DNA from: Smittium mucronatum
Lineage: Eukaryota; Kickxellomycota; Harpellomycetes; Harpellales; Legeriomycetaceae
Assembly (NCBI GenBank): GCA_001953115.1
Contig: LSSL01002185.1
Location: forward strand, 1 to 25,839
DNA: 25,839 nucleotides
Direction of reading: 5' to 3'
This document shows, piece after piece, positions 10,269-22,102 of this stretch; positions within the stretch are counted from its first letter, which is position 1; the number at the start of each line of letters is the position of its first letter. Position numbers and translations under genes: made by a program. The notes under the pieces were generated by a model. That model was not told where the DNA came from. It saw only the letters and a list, made by a program, of their open reading frames with translations, and made no database searches.

Positions 10269-10799
10269 TTACTGGTACAAATTCTCGATCCTAAATTGTT
10301 GAAGTGTAGCTAAAGAAGAAACAATTTGGATTGCGTTATTACTAGCACACTCTGCACTCTCATCCAGCAGAGAATTTAGGGCAGGTATTTCTCCCTTACT
10401 CCGCCTATCTATGATTTTCCCGTTGCTCCCTGTACTGAAAACACTAAGTGTCGTACAGCCCCAACGGTAGAAATAATAGACGAGAATCTTATCGGGGGGG
10501 GGGGGGCTGGGATTGGAGCTTAACTAAAGTCCCATTAAAGAAGATACAAGATCCTCCATAACTGGTCCCCCCACCAAATTTACCGATGGGTCTAATTCCT
10601 CACTCAAATCGAGGGCTTTAATAGAGATCGATGCCGAAACATTACTATCACTATCTTCTGCTATCTCTAGCCAAGCATCTACACCCGGTGCAAATCCATA
10701 ATGATAAAAACCAGACCCAAAAAACTCATGGTTGCGTATAACCATGTCCATAGCACTATATAAGCTAATTAATTCACTAAGAAAAAATATACAGCTAAC
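10269..10799 (-). pseudogene. Interrupted unknown reading frame in a GC-rich island
   Basis: This is the best protein-coding signal in the window. Sampled lines are 42-48% GC against about 12-22% around it. The minus-strand frame is open for 91 codons (10799-10527; first ATG at 10751), stops at TAG (10526-10524), then continues open in the same frame for 84 codons to TAA at 10271-10269. The first part contains NHEFFGSGFYHYGFAPG and an acidic EIAEDSDSN stretch. The second has a short proline linker, then VYYFYRWGCTTLSVF, then IPALNSLLDE and a helical tail. A candidate 3' splice site (TTTTTTCTTAG) lies at the upstream edge, just before codons that would read SELISLYSAMDM. I recognise no family. 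It could be a decayed host gene, a captured mobile or viral gene, or a real terminal exon ending at the TAG. An internal TAG due to sequencing error is also possible. Confidence 0.5.
10494..10506. repeat. 13-base G run (C on the minus strand)
   Basis: Thirteen consecutive G sit inside the second half of the interrupted frame, coding four prolines on the minus strand. It is by far the longest G/C homopolymer seen in the window. With exactly 13 bases the downstream frame stays in phase with the upstream one. Length calls of such runs are often wrong, and they mutate quickly. Confidence 0.9.
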
Positions 10800-11056
10800 T
10801 TAACTATAAACCGGACTAACGGGTAATGATCACAGTCCATGAAAGCAATAAAATAATAACTAAATGAACTCAAAAAAATACTGTTCAAATAAAGACGATC
10901 AATATAAAATTAATTATATTCAAAACTAAAAGAAAAACTAACTAACCTATAAAACTAAACTATAAAGTGACTAAAACAGTCCTCAAGTGTGCTAAGACTC
11001 TCAGACCATAAAGAGCTCATAGCTTCACCTAAGACAAAAATGCGCGTCCTAACACT
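10772..11056 (-). other. Possible upstream continuation of the interrupted frame
   Basis: Reading the minus strand upstream of the island, another phase holds three open blocks in one frame. They are 11056-10958 (33 codons, with an ATG at 11020), 10954-10913 (14 codons) and 10909-10772 (46 codons, with an ATG at 10840), separated by single TAG and TAA codons. The last block overlaps the island frame, and the two phases meet at a six-T run (minus strand; A6 at 10782-10787). A one-base length change there would join them. Composition is intermediate and strand-skewed (A and C on the plus strand). This may be the decayed 5' part of the same gene, or intron sequence ending at the TTTTTTCTTAG acceptor. 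Confidence 0.25.
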
Positions 11057-13300
11057 TTAATATAGGGTAAATTAAGTTGATTTGTCTGAATTTATTAAGA
11101 GGTGGTTTATGTTTAATAAAAAGAATTTTTACATGAGGGTTTCAGAAATTGAAAAAAAAATCGCATACTTAATAGCTAAATTTAGTTTTAATTCACTTTA
11201 TTCTCCATATATATGATAGGTACAAAAAAAATAAAAACAAAAATAAAAGGTTAAAATTTCCGTTCAAAATTTTGGTGAGTATTTCAAAATTTTGAAAAAT
11301 AGTTCCCGATATTCTAGTGAATAAATCAAACTAAAATCTAAAATATATAAAAGGTCATTTAGAAAGACTCTTTTGTGCAACATGTAATGTATTTATTATA
11401 AAATGTAGAGTTAATATAAATAAATATGATCTCTATTTAGTGTTTCAGAATTATTAAGTGAAAATTAAAAATTGATATGAGGCGTACTGAAAAATTTCAC
11501 CGAAAAATAAGATATTCTTTAAAATTTTAATTAAATTTGAAAGAAAAATATGCTATTTGGTAAAAAAATTAAAAAAACTTCTTCAAAAACCCACATAAAT
11601 TATAGATTAAAAATAAATGTGAGCAATAAAATACCAAAAAACCCCCAAATACTTGTGTATTATCACAGGCATAAAAAATGATTATTTTGATGTATTTATT
11701 TAATATTATTTTGTTGAAAAGGGTTCAGGATTAAATAAAAAAAGAATATATAGGAATTTTTTTTCTTCAAGTTAAACCCCCTCCACCCAAAATTTATAAT
11801 TTTAAATGAAAAAGAATCGATAATAGAAAATGATATTATGTCCATAATATGTGAAAATTAAAGCTAAAAAAATATAACATCAAATTTTAAATAAATAAAT
11901 AAATTTTTTTATAAAAGTTGAAGGTTTAGACACGAGTAACAATAACTGAAAGAAATAAAATGATTTGAACTAAATTTATTTGGAATCGAAGAAAGAAAAT
12001 TCCTTTAAAAAAATAAATAAGAACCAAAACTCTAGCTGAGATGAATATTTTACTTTTTAACAATATTTTTATTAATAAATATATCGAATATCAACAAAAA
12101 TTAATTTATTATGAAACTATAATTATTTTATCTTCCAAAATATTTAAAATATTTCATTTTTATGAAACGAGAAAGCATGGATGATAAATCGGGTCTAAAA
12201 TTTTGGCCGATTTTTTTGGATTTCATAAAATTATGACATATTTCCCCTTAAAATTTAAATAATTTTAATGTATCAATATGAATGGAAAAATTATTTAATT
12301 TCAAATTGGTAAATAAAATTTATAGATAAAAGACAACGGAAGTTATTTTGAGCCATTATAGAGTTGCATTACTTACAAAATTTGTGCCATCTATTTTCTG
12401 GCTAAGTAGTCCAATAATTAATAGTTTTGTAAAAATGGTGTAAAAATGGAGTTTTTCGAAGAATAATGTCAAATAAACCAAATAACAATATTTTTTTCAG
12501 TTAATTCTGCTCTAATTATTGGAATTAAGAGATTTAATTTTTTTTTTTGAAATATTCCATTTTGAAATTTGCCATCCATTTTGGGCGATAAAAATAAGAA
12601 CTTTGAATGAATTTAACTTAATGAAAATAATAAACTAGTAAATCTCACAAGTACAAGTACAAGATAAAGACTTACATATTTTTTATCAAATTTATATTTA
12701 AATATAAATTGTGGGTTTAACTCTAAATAAATGGTTTTTTTAAAGTAATAAAAATCAATCTTCCTCACCCAAAGATCCAATCTCTTTCAATTTAAATAGT
12801 TTTAAAAGTATAGGATCTATATGTTTATTATTTTTATTAATTTTAAAATAAATTCAAAAATCAAAAAAAATAATAGTGATTTTTTTTTTTGGAAATTATT
12901 TTGTAATTTCAGCAATAATTATTGTTCTGCTTAATATATTTAGTGAAAGTTGTAAAAATTCATAATGAAATTTCTAAAATTGAGTTTGAATTTTCAAGTA
13001 TAAAATTATAAAAATATACCATCCATTTCAAAAATGTTCGTATAATTTAAAAAAGTGTAGCATAATTAAGCAATGAAGTACAACTCCTAAAATTATAATA
13101 AAGTCTTAAATAACTGAAATTGAGTTTCAATATCTAAAATAAAAATTTACTATCTTTTCATCAATTTATTTACACCATATATTACTAAAGGTCAAGTGAT
13201 TTTTTTATTCGTCACTTTTATTGCGAAATATTAAATTTATTTCAAATTTCCTTTTTGTTCGTATTTCATATATCTTATTATATAAATTACATATATCAGC

Positions 13301-13349
13301 TATTTAAATACCCGAACACTTTATTGGCTCGTATTCGGGTATATAAATA
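13301..13349. repeat. 16-bp stem hairpin with GC core
   Basis: The left arm 13301-13316 ends AATACCCGAA and the right arm 13334-13349 begins TTCGGGTAT. They pair at 15 of 16 positions around a 17-base loop. The CCCGAA/TTCGGG core is unusual in such A/T-rich surroundings. The stem is too short for a typical animal microRNA precursor, and no U-run follows that would suggest a Pol III or bacterial-type terminator. Confidence 0.8.
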
Positions 13350-16300
13350 AATTAAATCAAATAAATCTTTTGATATTTACATGAAATAAAAATATTAACA
13401 GCCTAATTTTTATCTTTGAGAAAAAAAATGAAACCAGTTTTAATAAGATCTGTTTTGAAGGGTAAAAATTTTCATTTTTTTTGCTCTATTATGGCAACTG
13501 ATTATGCGAAGTCACTAATATATATTGTTTATGCTATTTTAAGATTTTGAGCATCTGTATCTATTAAAAATTTCAAAATTTTTCTTAGACTAATCTTAAA
13601 AAATAATAAATAATGTTTTTATATACAAGTTTTTAAAACCTAGATGAATGTTAAAAATAATTAAGATAATCGATTTTATTAGCTTGATTATGGGATTTTT
13701 TGAATATATTAGTGATAAATATGGTTTTTTATGAAAATTTGGATTTAGTTTTAAAGTATAGAAAAAAGTTCCGTAAAAAAAACAGAATAAATACCATCGA
13801 AAAAAAATCGCCTATTTTTATTCTTATTTAACAAAAAATGAAAGCATCCATCAAAAAAATTGTAAATTCTTTAGTGGTAGATAGCTTAATTTCAGTGACG
13901 AAACATGGTGAATTTGTAATTGAAGTGATTAATATATATAATTTCAGTAATTTTATAAAATATTTGGATTTCCAAATGAAGCTTTTTTCATTTCAATAAT
14001 TTTTTTCATTTAAAATTATCCAATTATATTATATCAATATAATATGCTTATTTTGATATTTTTATTAAAAAAATTGTCCAAAAAATATTAATGATTAATA
14101 CTTGATTAATATTTATTTCTTTTTAAATTTTTTATACGTAAGTTATTAAAAAGTGGTAAATTATTTATTGTAACAAGCTATGAAAGCAAATAAATAAATA
14201 ATATGTTTGGATTAAAATTTTGAATATTTTTTAAAAATAAAAGTAAATTAATATTATTACTTGTATCAATTATTAAATTTAGTAATAATTATGGTTTATT
14301 TATAAAAATAAAGACTTTCTTATATTTTTTCTCGAAATATTCATTTATTCTAACATAAAAAACATGCAAATATAGTGAGAAATATCCTCATGAAAGCCTA
14401 TTCGAAGATTTTTTTTAAAGACTTTTTTTTGTAGAATTTATCAGATGTTTCTCAAAAGATATGGGAGATAATTTTCTTGACCAGAGTTTTTTTGGAATGT
14501 AACCATTGGCAATAATTAAATTAATTAGTCTCCAATCTAATAAAAATAGAAAGATCCTTTTTTTAATAAGTTACTCATATTATTTCAATAAGAAATTCTA
14601 TTTTGTAATCCAAATTTTATATATCCAAAAAATTTATCAATTTTATTATTTTTTACTTCCAATTTAAGATAGCATTAAATTTTTAATAAAAAAGTTTCTG
14701 CTCTCAAAGAGAATCACCGTTTTATAATAATTTAAAATATCGACTATATAGCCTTCTCTTTAAACCACAAAAATTATTGTATTATCTAAATTATATTATA
14801 AAATTTCTCAGTAAAATGAATTTATGGGAGGTTTTAATACATATGAAATAGCTAATTATTTAGAATTTTATATTTTAAAAGATTAAGAATATTCTAATTT
14901 GTATTATAAATTTAAAAAATTGGTGATTTTAGTTCTATTATAGTTTTTAAAAAAATAATTTACCCAAAATATTTTTAAAGCAAAATTAAGTTATAAATGT
15001 CTATCTAATAAAATAAAAAAGATGATAAAACAAAAAAAAATAATTAAATCATAATAATTGCACTAAAATAGTATCGAAGCAAAAAAAAATAATTATTTAA
15101 ATAATTTAACTTATCTTGTAGTAAAATTCTCCGATAAAAAAATTTAATATTTAAAAATTTTTATTTAAAGAAAGTAAAATAAACAATTTCTAAGGTTTGA
15201 AATTATTATTTACGATCTTGTTTTAAAAAATTAAAAAAATATCAGTGTTAAATAATTTAAAAATAAATCTTTTTTATTGCATATAGCTCCGAATTTAATA
15301 GCATTGAAATTAATAAAATCAAATAATTTCGAAAACATTATATATTATTGTGTAAAAAATTACTCGCTTGATAAATTTTTTTTTTGAATAATTGATAAAC
15401 AGAAAAATTGTACAAAAATTTCTCTTTGAAGGGTTTTTATAAAACATATGTCTAACAAAAGCAGAAAAAAGTGTTTGAATAAAATAAAATTCATATTATG
15501 CATAAAAATAAATCACGATAATTTTATACTATATGTAAATGATTTAAGTTAAAACTATAGATAAATTGTACTAATAAAGCTCTAAATATATATGAGAATC
15601 TTAGTTTCATCAATAAATATAAAGTTTTATAATGATTAAAGACTTATATAAAAATTCGTCAAAAATTAAACATCTTTTTACATAACTTTATCCAAAATAA
15701 TTCAAAATGCTATAATGGGATTTATAAAATATTTTTCTGGTTATAGAGATAAAATAATGAACGGTGTTGGGGACACAAATTTTTCGAGAAAAAATGTATA
15801 ATATAAATTAATAAATATATTGTGCTACTTATTTAAAAACGAGACTAAAAAAATACTATTTAGTTTTTAATATAATTAAATCTATATTCTTTAAATATAT
15901 AATATAATGGCTCCTATGATTCAAGATTAACAAAAAACGTGTATTAAGATAACAAAAAATTCAAGTAAATTGAAAAAAAAAGAAATTATATGACCTCTAC
16001 CAGCATCAGTTTACAGAAGAAAGAGACTTAAAGAATTTTGGCTCAATTTTTATGTTTATTAATGCATAAAATCGATTGAAGGGTTTAGTCATAATTTTTT
16101 TATTTAAATTCAGTTTATAAACCAAAAAAAACCAAAATTCATCATATCTGATTTATAAAAAGAAACAGTATAAAAAATAATTAAAATTCAACCTTCATTC
16201 TTAAGTTATTTTTGAAAAAGAGGTTATTTTTTTCGTTTAATTGTCCTTATATTACACAGATTTATAAAAAAACATATTTTATGTAATAATATTTGAAAAA

Positions 16301-17710
16301 GCTCTCGTTTTTGATATTAGTATCATAATTTTAATAAAATATGCCCAAATAGAACTAAAAAAACACTAAAATATCAATTTTGGAGGTCAGTGATAAATAA
16401 AAAGAAAATCAGTTATGATTTTATATTTTAAATCAATACGCCTCATATTAATTATCACCGCAATAATACTAAAAAAAAGATTATGAATTATTAATGGATA
16501 GCTATATAATAGATTCTTAATTCAAATATAAGTATATAACTTGATTATGCTAGCAGGGTTTAAAATATAGTTTAAAAAAATCCCTCTAAAACCAAAACTG
16601 GGGTCTTCACATTATTTAACCAGATATATAGAGTTTTTTCATATAGTTATGATAATTAAACCTCTTATTTTACAGATCTAAACTCTAAATCCGCTTTTGG
16701 CTGACAGCCAGATAATATTATTTTGATATATTTTTATTCAGTTTGAAAATTTCCATGCTTTATCCAATTTTTTACCTAAATAAATAGCATTTGAAATCAT
16801 CTTCTTGATTTTAAACAAGTTGATCATTTTTTTGTCGAAAAAATATGGCTAATTAATTTACTGATAATCTCAGAAAAATTATGGTTTATATTGTTTAGGT
16901 ATTTTTCACAACTCTTTTATTTTTATTTATAGATTATGTTATTATATAAACGCTTTATAAATTCATCTATTTATTTATACCAAAGATTTTTATTATTTAA
17001 TAATATTTCCTGTTTAAAATCAAAGCCAAATTACAAATGTATTTTGATATTAAATAAAATTTTATCCAAGCCGAAATCTCAAATATATTGTAATTTTTAA
17101 GATAAAGATTACTAAATATAATTAGTATAAAATTTTAAATTCTTTAAAGCCTTTTAACTTATTTAGAACAAATTAATCTCAAAAAACATATTCTATTTGA
17201 TTTTAAAGAATATATATATAATTATATAAAATGAAAATAAAATAGACAAGGAATGATTCAATTATCGAAAAAAAAAGTTACATGATGAGAAATTTTTAAT
17301 AAATCTAAAGTAATAAAAATCAAATTATTAAATTATTTAATTATTTGGGCCTATATTTACTTGTAAAAAAGTATGGCTATGAGTAAGCAAAAATTTTAGA
17401 AAAAACACGCATTTAAAGTTATTATTATTTGGATTTTCTGATTTCAAAAAATTACTTTATATTGGCTGTGTATTTTATTTAAAGAATTTTTCGTTTATTG
17501 CTGTATATTTTAGTATCTTGTTAATATTAAATATGGAAATTTATGTTAAATAAAAAAAAAATGTTCGGTTGCATTTAAATTTTTGTAATGTTCTGAAAAA
17601 ATATACTCTAATGAGAAATTTGATTTTTCCCTCTAGAAAAATACGAAAAATTGATACGTGAAAATCCTATAAATTTTAGATTTAATTTTTAATTTTTTTA
17701 ATTTTAGGTT

Positions 17711-17750
17711 GTTAATAGTCGTTAATAGTTGTAAATAGTCGTAAATAAGC
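17711..17750. repeat. Decamer tandem repeat, four copies
   Basis: Four 10-bp units read GTTAATAGTC, GTTAATAGTT, GTAAATAGTC and GTAAATAAGC. The period matches one helical turn. No other copies were seen in the window. Confidence 0.85.
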
Positions 17751-19252
17751 TGTTTAATACAAGATAATAGTAAAAATAGTAATAAATGATTCTCAGTTAT
17801 TTCTCAATAAAATAACGACATTTTATTTTATTTTACTATATTGTCTGTAATGTATTTAAGCTAGAGCATTTTAAATAAAAAATAGTGATAATAAAAACAT
17901 AATCTGATAAATTATAAAATTTCTAAGATAATTATACATTTTAATTCATTCCCCGCTCTCCTAAATTACATTTTTAAAAGTATTAACCCATATTATTAAT
18001 AAAGAAACATTCAAATTTACAGCTTTTTGTTATAGATTGGCCTAATTGAAGTTTTTGATAATAAAATATTTTATAAAAATAATTTGGGTTTAAAAATAAA
18101 ATTTTATATTCTTTTATCTTAAAAGAATTAATTTTTTTTTTGCGTAGATATGTGGAATGGGTTATTAAAATTATTTTATTCATATTTATAGCATTTATTT
18201 TATTAATAAATAGATAAAAATCAACCGATATATTTATCAAAAAAATCAAAATAAAATTCTAATAAAATCAACATTAGTTTTATCTTATAATGATAATTAG
18301 TATGGGTTACGAATTTTGGTTTAATTTTTTTTGCAGATAAATGAGTGTATTTTTCATAAAATTTTCAAAATCATGATGTATATAATTATATGATATATCA
18401 TATAATTTGATAAAAAAGTTCAGTTTTATTTTAATAATATTAATTGAGTTACTATAATTATTAAGTATTATAAAAAATAGCAGATTTTCAAGTAAAATAC
18501 CATTTTTATCATTCATATCATTTATTTTAAATTAATCTCGTCGACTATTATATTTTAAAATTTAAAAAGTAAGTTAAGATTCGAAATCAATTTTAAAAAT
18601 ATTATTCGATTAAAATATATAAAAAATGAAATAAAATCATTATTACATCTTATTTTATCTCTGTTGTTATAATTCATAAATTTAGGTCCAATATTTTAGA
18701 TTCTGGATTTATTTCATTTGCCATGATTATTCATATTAGAGCTAATCAGGTAAAATAGCTCTCTAATATACGATAAAAAGTTTGATTAACTCCATGGATA
18801 TTTTAGAATAGATATATAATGAATATATAAGCCTTATAAATAAATCTTTAGTCAATTTATACCTATTATAAGTATATTATATTATTACAGCGCTTAAAAT
18901 CCGCATGATTTTGTAAATAATTCATAAAAAATAAACAATAAAATCAATTATAAGTATAAAAGATCTTAAAATTTGTATTAATGGAGATAAAATATTGTGT
19001 ATTACTGAAATTGAATGAGAATAAATAATTTTTATGGATTTACCTCAATTTTTTTGATAATTTGATTAAGTTTAATATATATATATTTTAATTCACATCA
19101 AATTTTTTTATGAGAAAATATTAAATGATATAAATAAGGGAAATAAAATTAATAAATATAAAAAATAATTAACAAATAATTGATAGAAATGCTATTATAA
19201 CAATGCTGTTCGGATGTTTTTAAATTTTTTTTTTCTATATTCATCCCTGTAG

Positions 19253-19288
19253 GAGGTGAATTTGGTGTCTTATGACGATAATTTATAA
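19253..19288 (+). other. Possible short terminal exon after a good splice acceptor
   Basis: A pyrimidine-rich tract ends in CATCCCTGTAG at 19252, a good 3' splice site. The following bases read EVNLVSYDDNL and then TAA at 19286-19288. The exon would be only 36 bases, with no partner exon identified, so this is a weak candidate only. Confidence 0.1.
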
Positions 19289-19358
19289 TTATAATTAGAG
19301 TTTAGCGTTTATAAAAATATAAATAAATAAAAACTCGATACAGTTATTTGTAACATTT

Positions 19359-19505
19359 ATGCAAGATGGATTTTTCATGACTTTAATTTCGACCCTTGAA
19401 CTACATAAAGATCATTTATTACTCATTTTGCACGCCGATTTAAGTTTATTTCGACCTGAAATTATATTTGAATTTAAATTTAAATTTAAATTTAAATTTT
19501 TTTAG
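19359..19505 (+). CDS. Short unrecognised ORF ending in an FK repeat
   Basis: An ATG opens a 48-residue frame that ends at TAG 19503-19505. The first 37 residues start MQDGFFMTLISTLELHKDH and use mixed codons including TCG, ACC, GCC and CGA. The last part is the hexamer repeat at 19471-19500 read as alternating F and K. No family is recognised, and there is no partner gene. Several ORFs of this length are expected by chance in a window this size and AT-rich, so I keep confidence low. Confidence 0.12.
   Translation: MQDGFFMTLISTLELHKDHLLLILHADLSLFRPEIIFEFKFKFKFKFF
19471..19500. repeat. (AATTTA)5 hexamer microsatellite
   Basis: Five hexamer units AATTTA are in register (the last reads AATTTT), an A/T-only simple repeat. 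The run is also self-complementary and could form a hairpin. Confidence 0.85.
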
Positions 19506-20626
19506 TAATTAATTATATTTATTTTGATTCTAAATCAATTTTTTATCAATCGTGTAATGAAAAATTAAAAACTCAAAACTCAAAAATATTTTCTGGCATT
19601 ATTTTTACAATTCGATAAAAATCGTTATTTGGATAGGAATGGCTAAAAAACCATAAGTAGAATTAGTTAAAAGGGTATTAAAGTGATGATATTTAATTTA
19701 AAGAATTCAAATGATAATATATATATCCAGTAGATATTATTAAAATTATTAATTAGCCAAAATAATAAATTATATATTAAATTCCATAGCTTTACAAAAT
19801 TAATTTTTAACCGAAATTTTACCATATTTTCAATTATTTATTGGTTTCAATTTTATATAGATAAAGTAAAAGATTTCTTACTAATGCATATGCTTTTATC
19901 GAAAATACTAAATTTACAGTATATACACATTTTTTTCATTACAGCATAAGTTTTCATATTTTTTTTATATAGACCATTTCGTTGCAGCAGAATATTAATA
20001 CTTATATTAATTTAACTTATTAAATAAAAATTCTGGATTTTCAGAATATTTGTTATTAATAAAAACATTATTATAATTTTTTGATTTAAGAAAGTTCCAA
20101 ATTTTTTTGTGAATTACTTTTTACATTAGTCAGGTATATAGTTATAAAACCAAATCTTTTAATGCCATAATAATTCTCTCAGCAATAACTGCATTTTTTT
20201 TTTTCATATTCTAATTAAAGATTAATTAGAGGATTTTTTATTTTTATATTTAAATTTATATGTACTTTTTTTTTCTTGATTGCGGATTTTTTTGGTTTTT
20301 TTTAAAGAGAATGTGTTTATAAAAGTTTTTTTTGATGGATTTTGTTGGATTTAAATCGCTTTCTATCGAAAAAATACTCTAAAATCATCAAAATATCAAC
20401 TTATGATAACGAAAAATAATTATTTTTATTTATTCTAGTCGCAAATTTTATAATGCAATTTCGAAAAGAGTGAAACCAAATCAAAATAGAATAAATAAAA
20501 AATATATTAGTTCATCGAATTAAAGAAAAAGTTAAATTAAATAATAATTAGATCATTCAATTATTAAAATATTTAAATATGAATATGAAAAAAATGAATC
20601 CAAATTGGAAAAGATAAAACTATTCC

Positions 20627-20767
20627 ATGGATTTAGCTGTGTTACTCCATTTTCCTAAGTTAGCCACAGACAAAATATTAAGAGCCTATTGGATTTTTAA
20701 TTTTAACAAAGTCAGTTTCACTATTTTCAAATTTAAATTTTCCTTTTTTCGTATTTGGTCGCACTAA
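20627..20767 (+). CDS. Short unrecognised ORF
   Basis: The ATG lies in a CCATGG context and opens 46 codons to TAA at 20765-20767. It starts MDLAVLLHFPKLATDKILRA, a stretch that could form an amphipathic helix, and ends in F/K-rich sequence from T and A runs. The first 22 codons are less A/T-biased than the surroundings. I recognise no family and see no neighbour. Its length is within what chance gives here. Confidence 0.12.
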   Translation: MDLAVLLHFPKLATDKILRAYWIFNFNKVSFTIFKFKFSFFRIWSH

Positions 20768-22078
20768 TTCGTATTTATTTTTACTTTTTCATTGATTAAT
20801 GAACTACAAACAACTTTTTTACTCTTATTTCAAATTCATTTTTACTTATTTTTCATTTCATTTAATTTTTTTTTGATTTGGTCCCACTTTTTTCAAAAAT
20901 GTGCCAAAAAAATGTAGAAAATTATTTCTTAGTTTTTTTATCACAATTACTTATGAATCTAATTTTTTTAAAATTTATAATGGTTTTTATGATTTAATGA
21001 ATAATTTATACTATTATTTATTCTATTACTTATAAATAAATTCAATAACCCAAGAAAAAAGTGCAGTGATACCCTAAAAAATAACAGAAAGTTAGGATTA
21101 AAGTGAATATTAATAATTAATAATTTTTAAATGATATATATTGGTTTATAAAATTAATTGCATGTATAAATTAAACAAAAAAAATGAGAATATCAAATTA
21201 ATTAATTGTATATACATTTAGTATGAATATATTATGTATATATTTTAAAATTAAAATTTTAGATTAATTTTTTTTGAGAATATTTACAATACTTAGTACC
21301 TTTATATAATTTAATTACTAAATAAATTTATTCATATTTTTTGATGCATTTTCTTTTTATTTTTACTTATTTTTGAATGTTAAAGATTTTTTTTTTTGAA
21401 AAATAAAAACAAAAATTAATGTTTAGAGGAAATTTTTTTTTTTGAGGTTTAGCTTTTGAATTCTAATTGTCTTTAAACATATTTGATCCTCAAAGTTTGG
21501 GTTATAAAATGCTGTGGTTTTATAATTTATAAGTTCACTTATTTGTTGTTGATTTTATTGATGTGCAATTATTATTATTATTTTTGGATAGTATTAGATT
21601 TAATCTCTTTTTTATTCAAAATTTGATATTTTTGAATTTTTCAATGCTATAAGCGCTATATATCTATAACTTGTACAAGGATATTGAAAAAAAATAAACA
21701 TCCCATATTTTCTTGAAATTTTTGAATAAGAAGTTCAGAATATCCCATATTATTTCCAAAGTGCATTATTAACAACATTTGAAATGATTTAATTTTTTTC
21801 CTGATCTATTTAGGTAGATATTGAGATATAATTAAATCTGGAAGAAAATGTAATCATGATGAAAAAAAATGCTTGATTTTAACAATCGAATAATTTGCTT
21901 AATAATAAATAGATTATTTTTTTTAGATGAGAAAAAAATATTAAATTTTGTAATATAAAAATGATATATTATGAGTAATAAGCCATTTTTATGATATTTA
22001 ATGATATTTTTTAATTGATTTCCCTGGTATGCTACAATATTACTATAAATACCCTCATAGCAAAATGCTTTCGTTTAC

Positions 22079-22102
22079 CTGAGTGGGGGAAAGGGGTGTA
22101 AA
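22079..22102 (-). other. Candidate 24-nt microexon
   Basis: On the minus strand, TTTGATTTCAG (a near-ideal 3' splice site) is followed by 24 bases rich in C and then directly by GTAAACG after CAG, a good 5' splice site. The 24 bases would add eight residues, FTPLSPTQ, without changing phase. The block is about half G/C in surroundings of roughly 20%. On the plus strand the same block is a G-rich run (GGGGGAAAGGGG) inside a 6-bp inverted repeat GTTTAC/GTAAAC, and that palindrome itself supplies part of both splice-like sites. No neighbouring exons are identified. Confidence 0.2.

Larger units (their letters stand above)
11060..19250. other. A/T-rich gene-free stretch
   Basis: About 8.2 kb is without a credible gene. 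Two minus-strand frames near its end (17983-18249 and 18307-18516) consist of N, K, I, F, Y and L codons and match what random A/T-rich DNA gives. Distinct items are the hairpin at 13301-13349 and the decamer repeat at 17711-17750. I see no tRNA-like fold, satellite array or promoter I could defend. Confidence 0.7.

Noticed and set aside
17983..18516. Two minus-strand frames of 88 and 69 codons
   Set aside because: They have the same low-complexity codon content as random A/T-rich DNA, no domain, and no island of higher GC.
20752..20889. Repeated motif ATTTGGTCGCAC and ATTTGGTCCCAC about 120 bp apart
   Set aside because: Two short imperfect copies in a pyrimidine-rich patch are not enough to call a repeat or a binding site.
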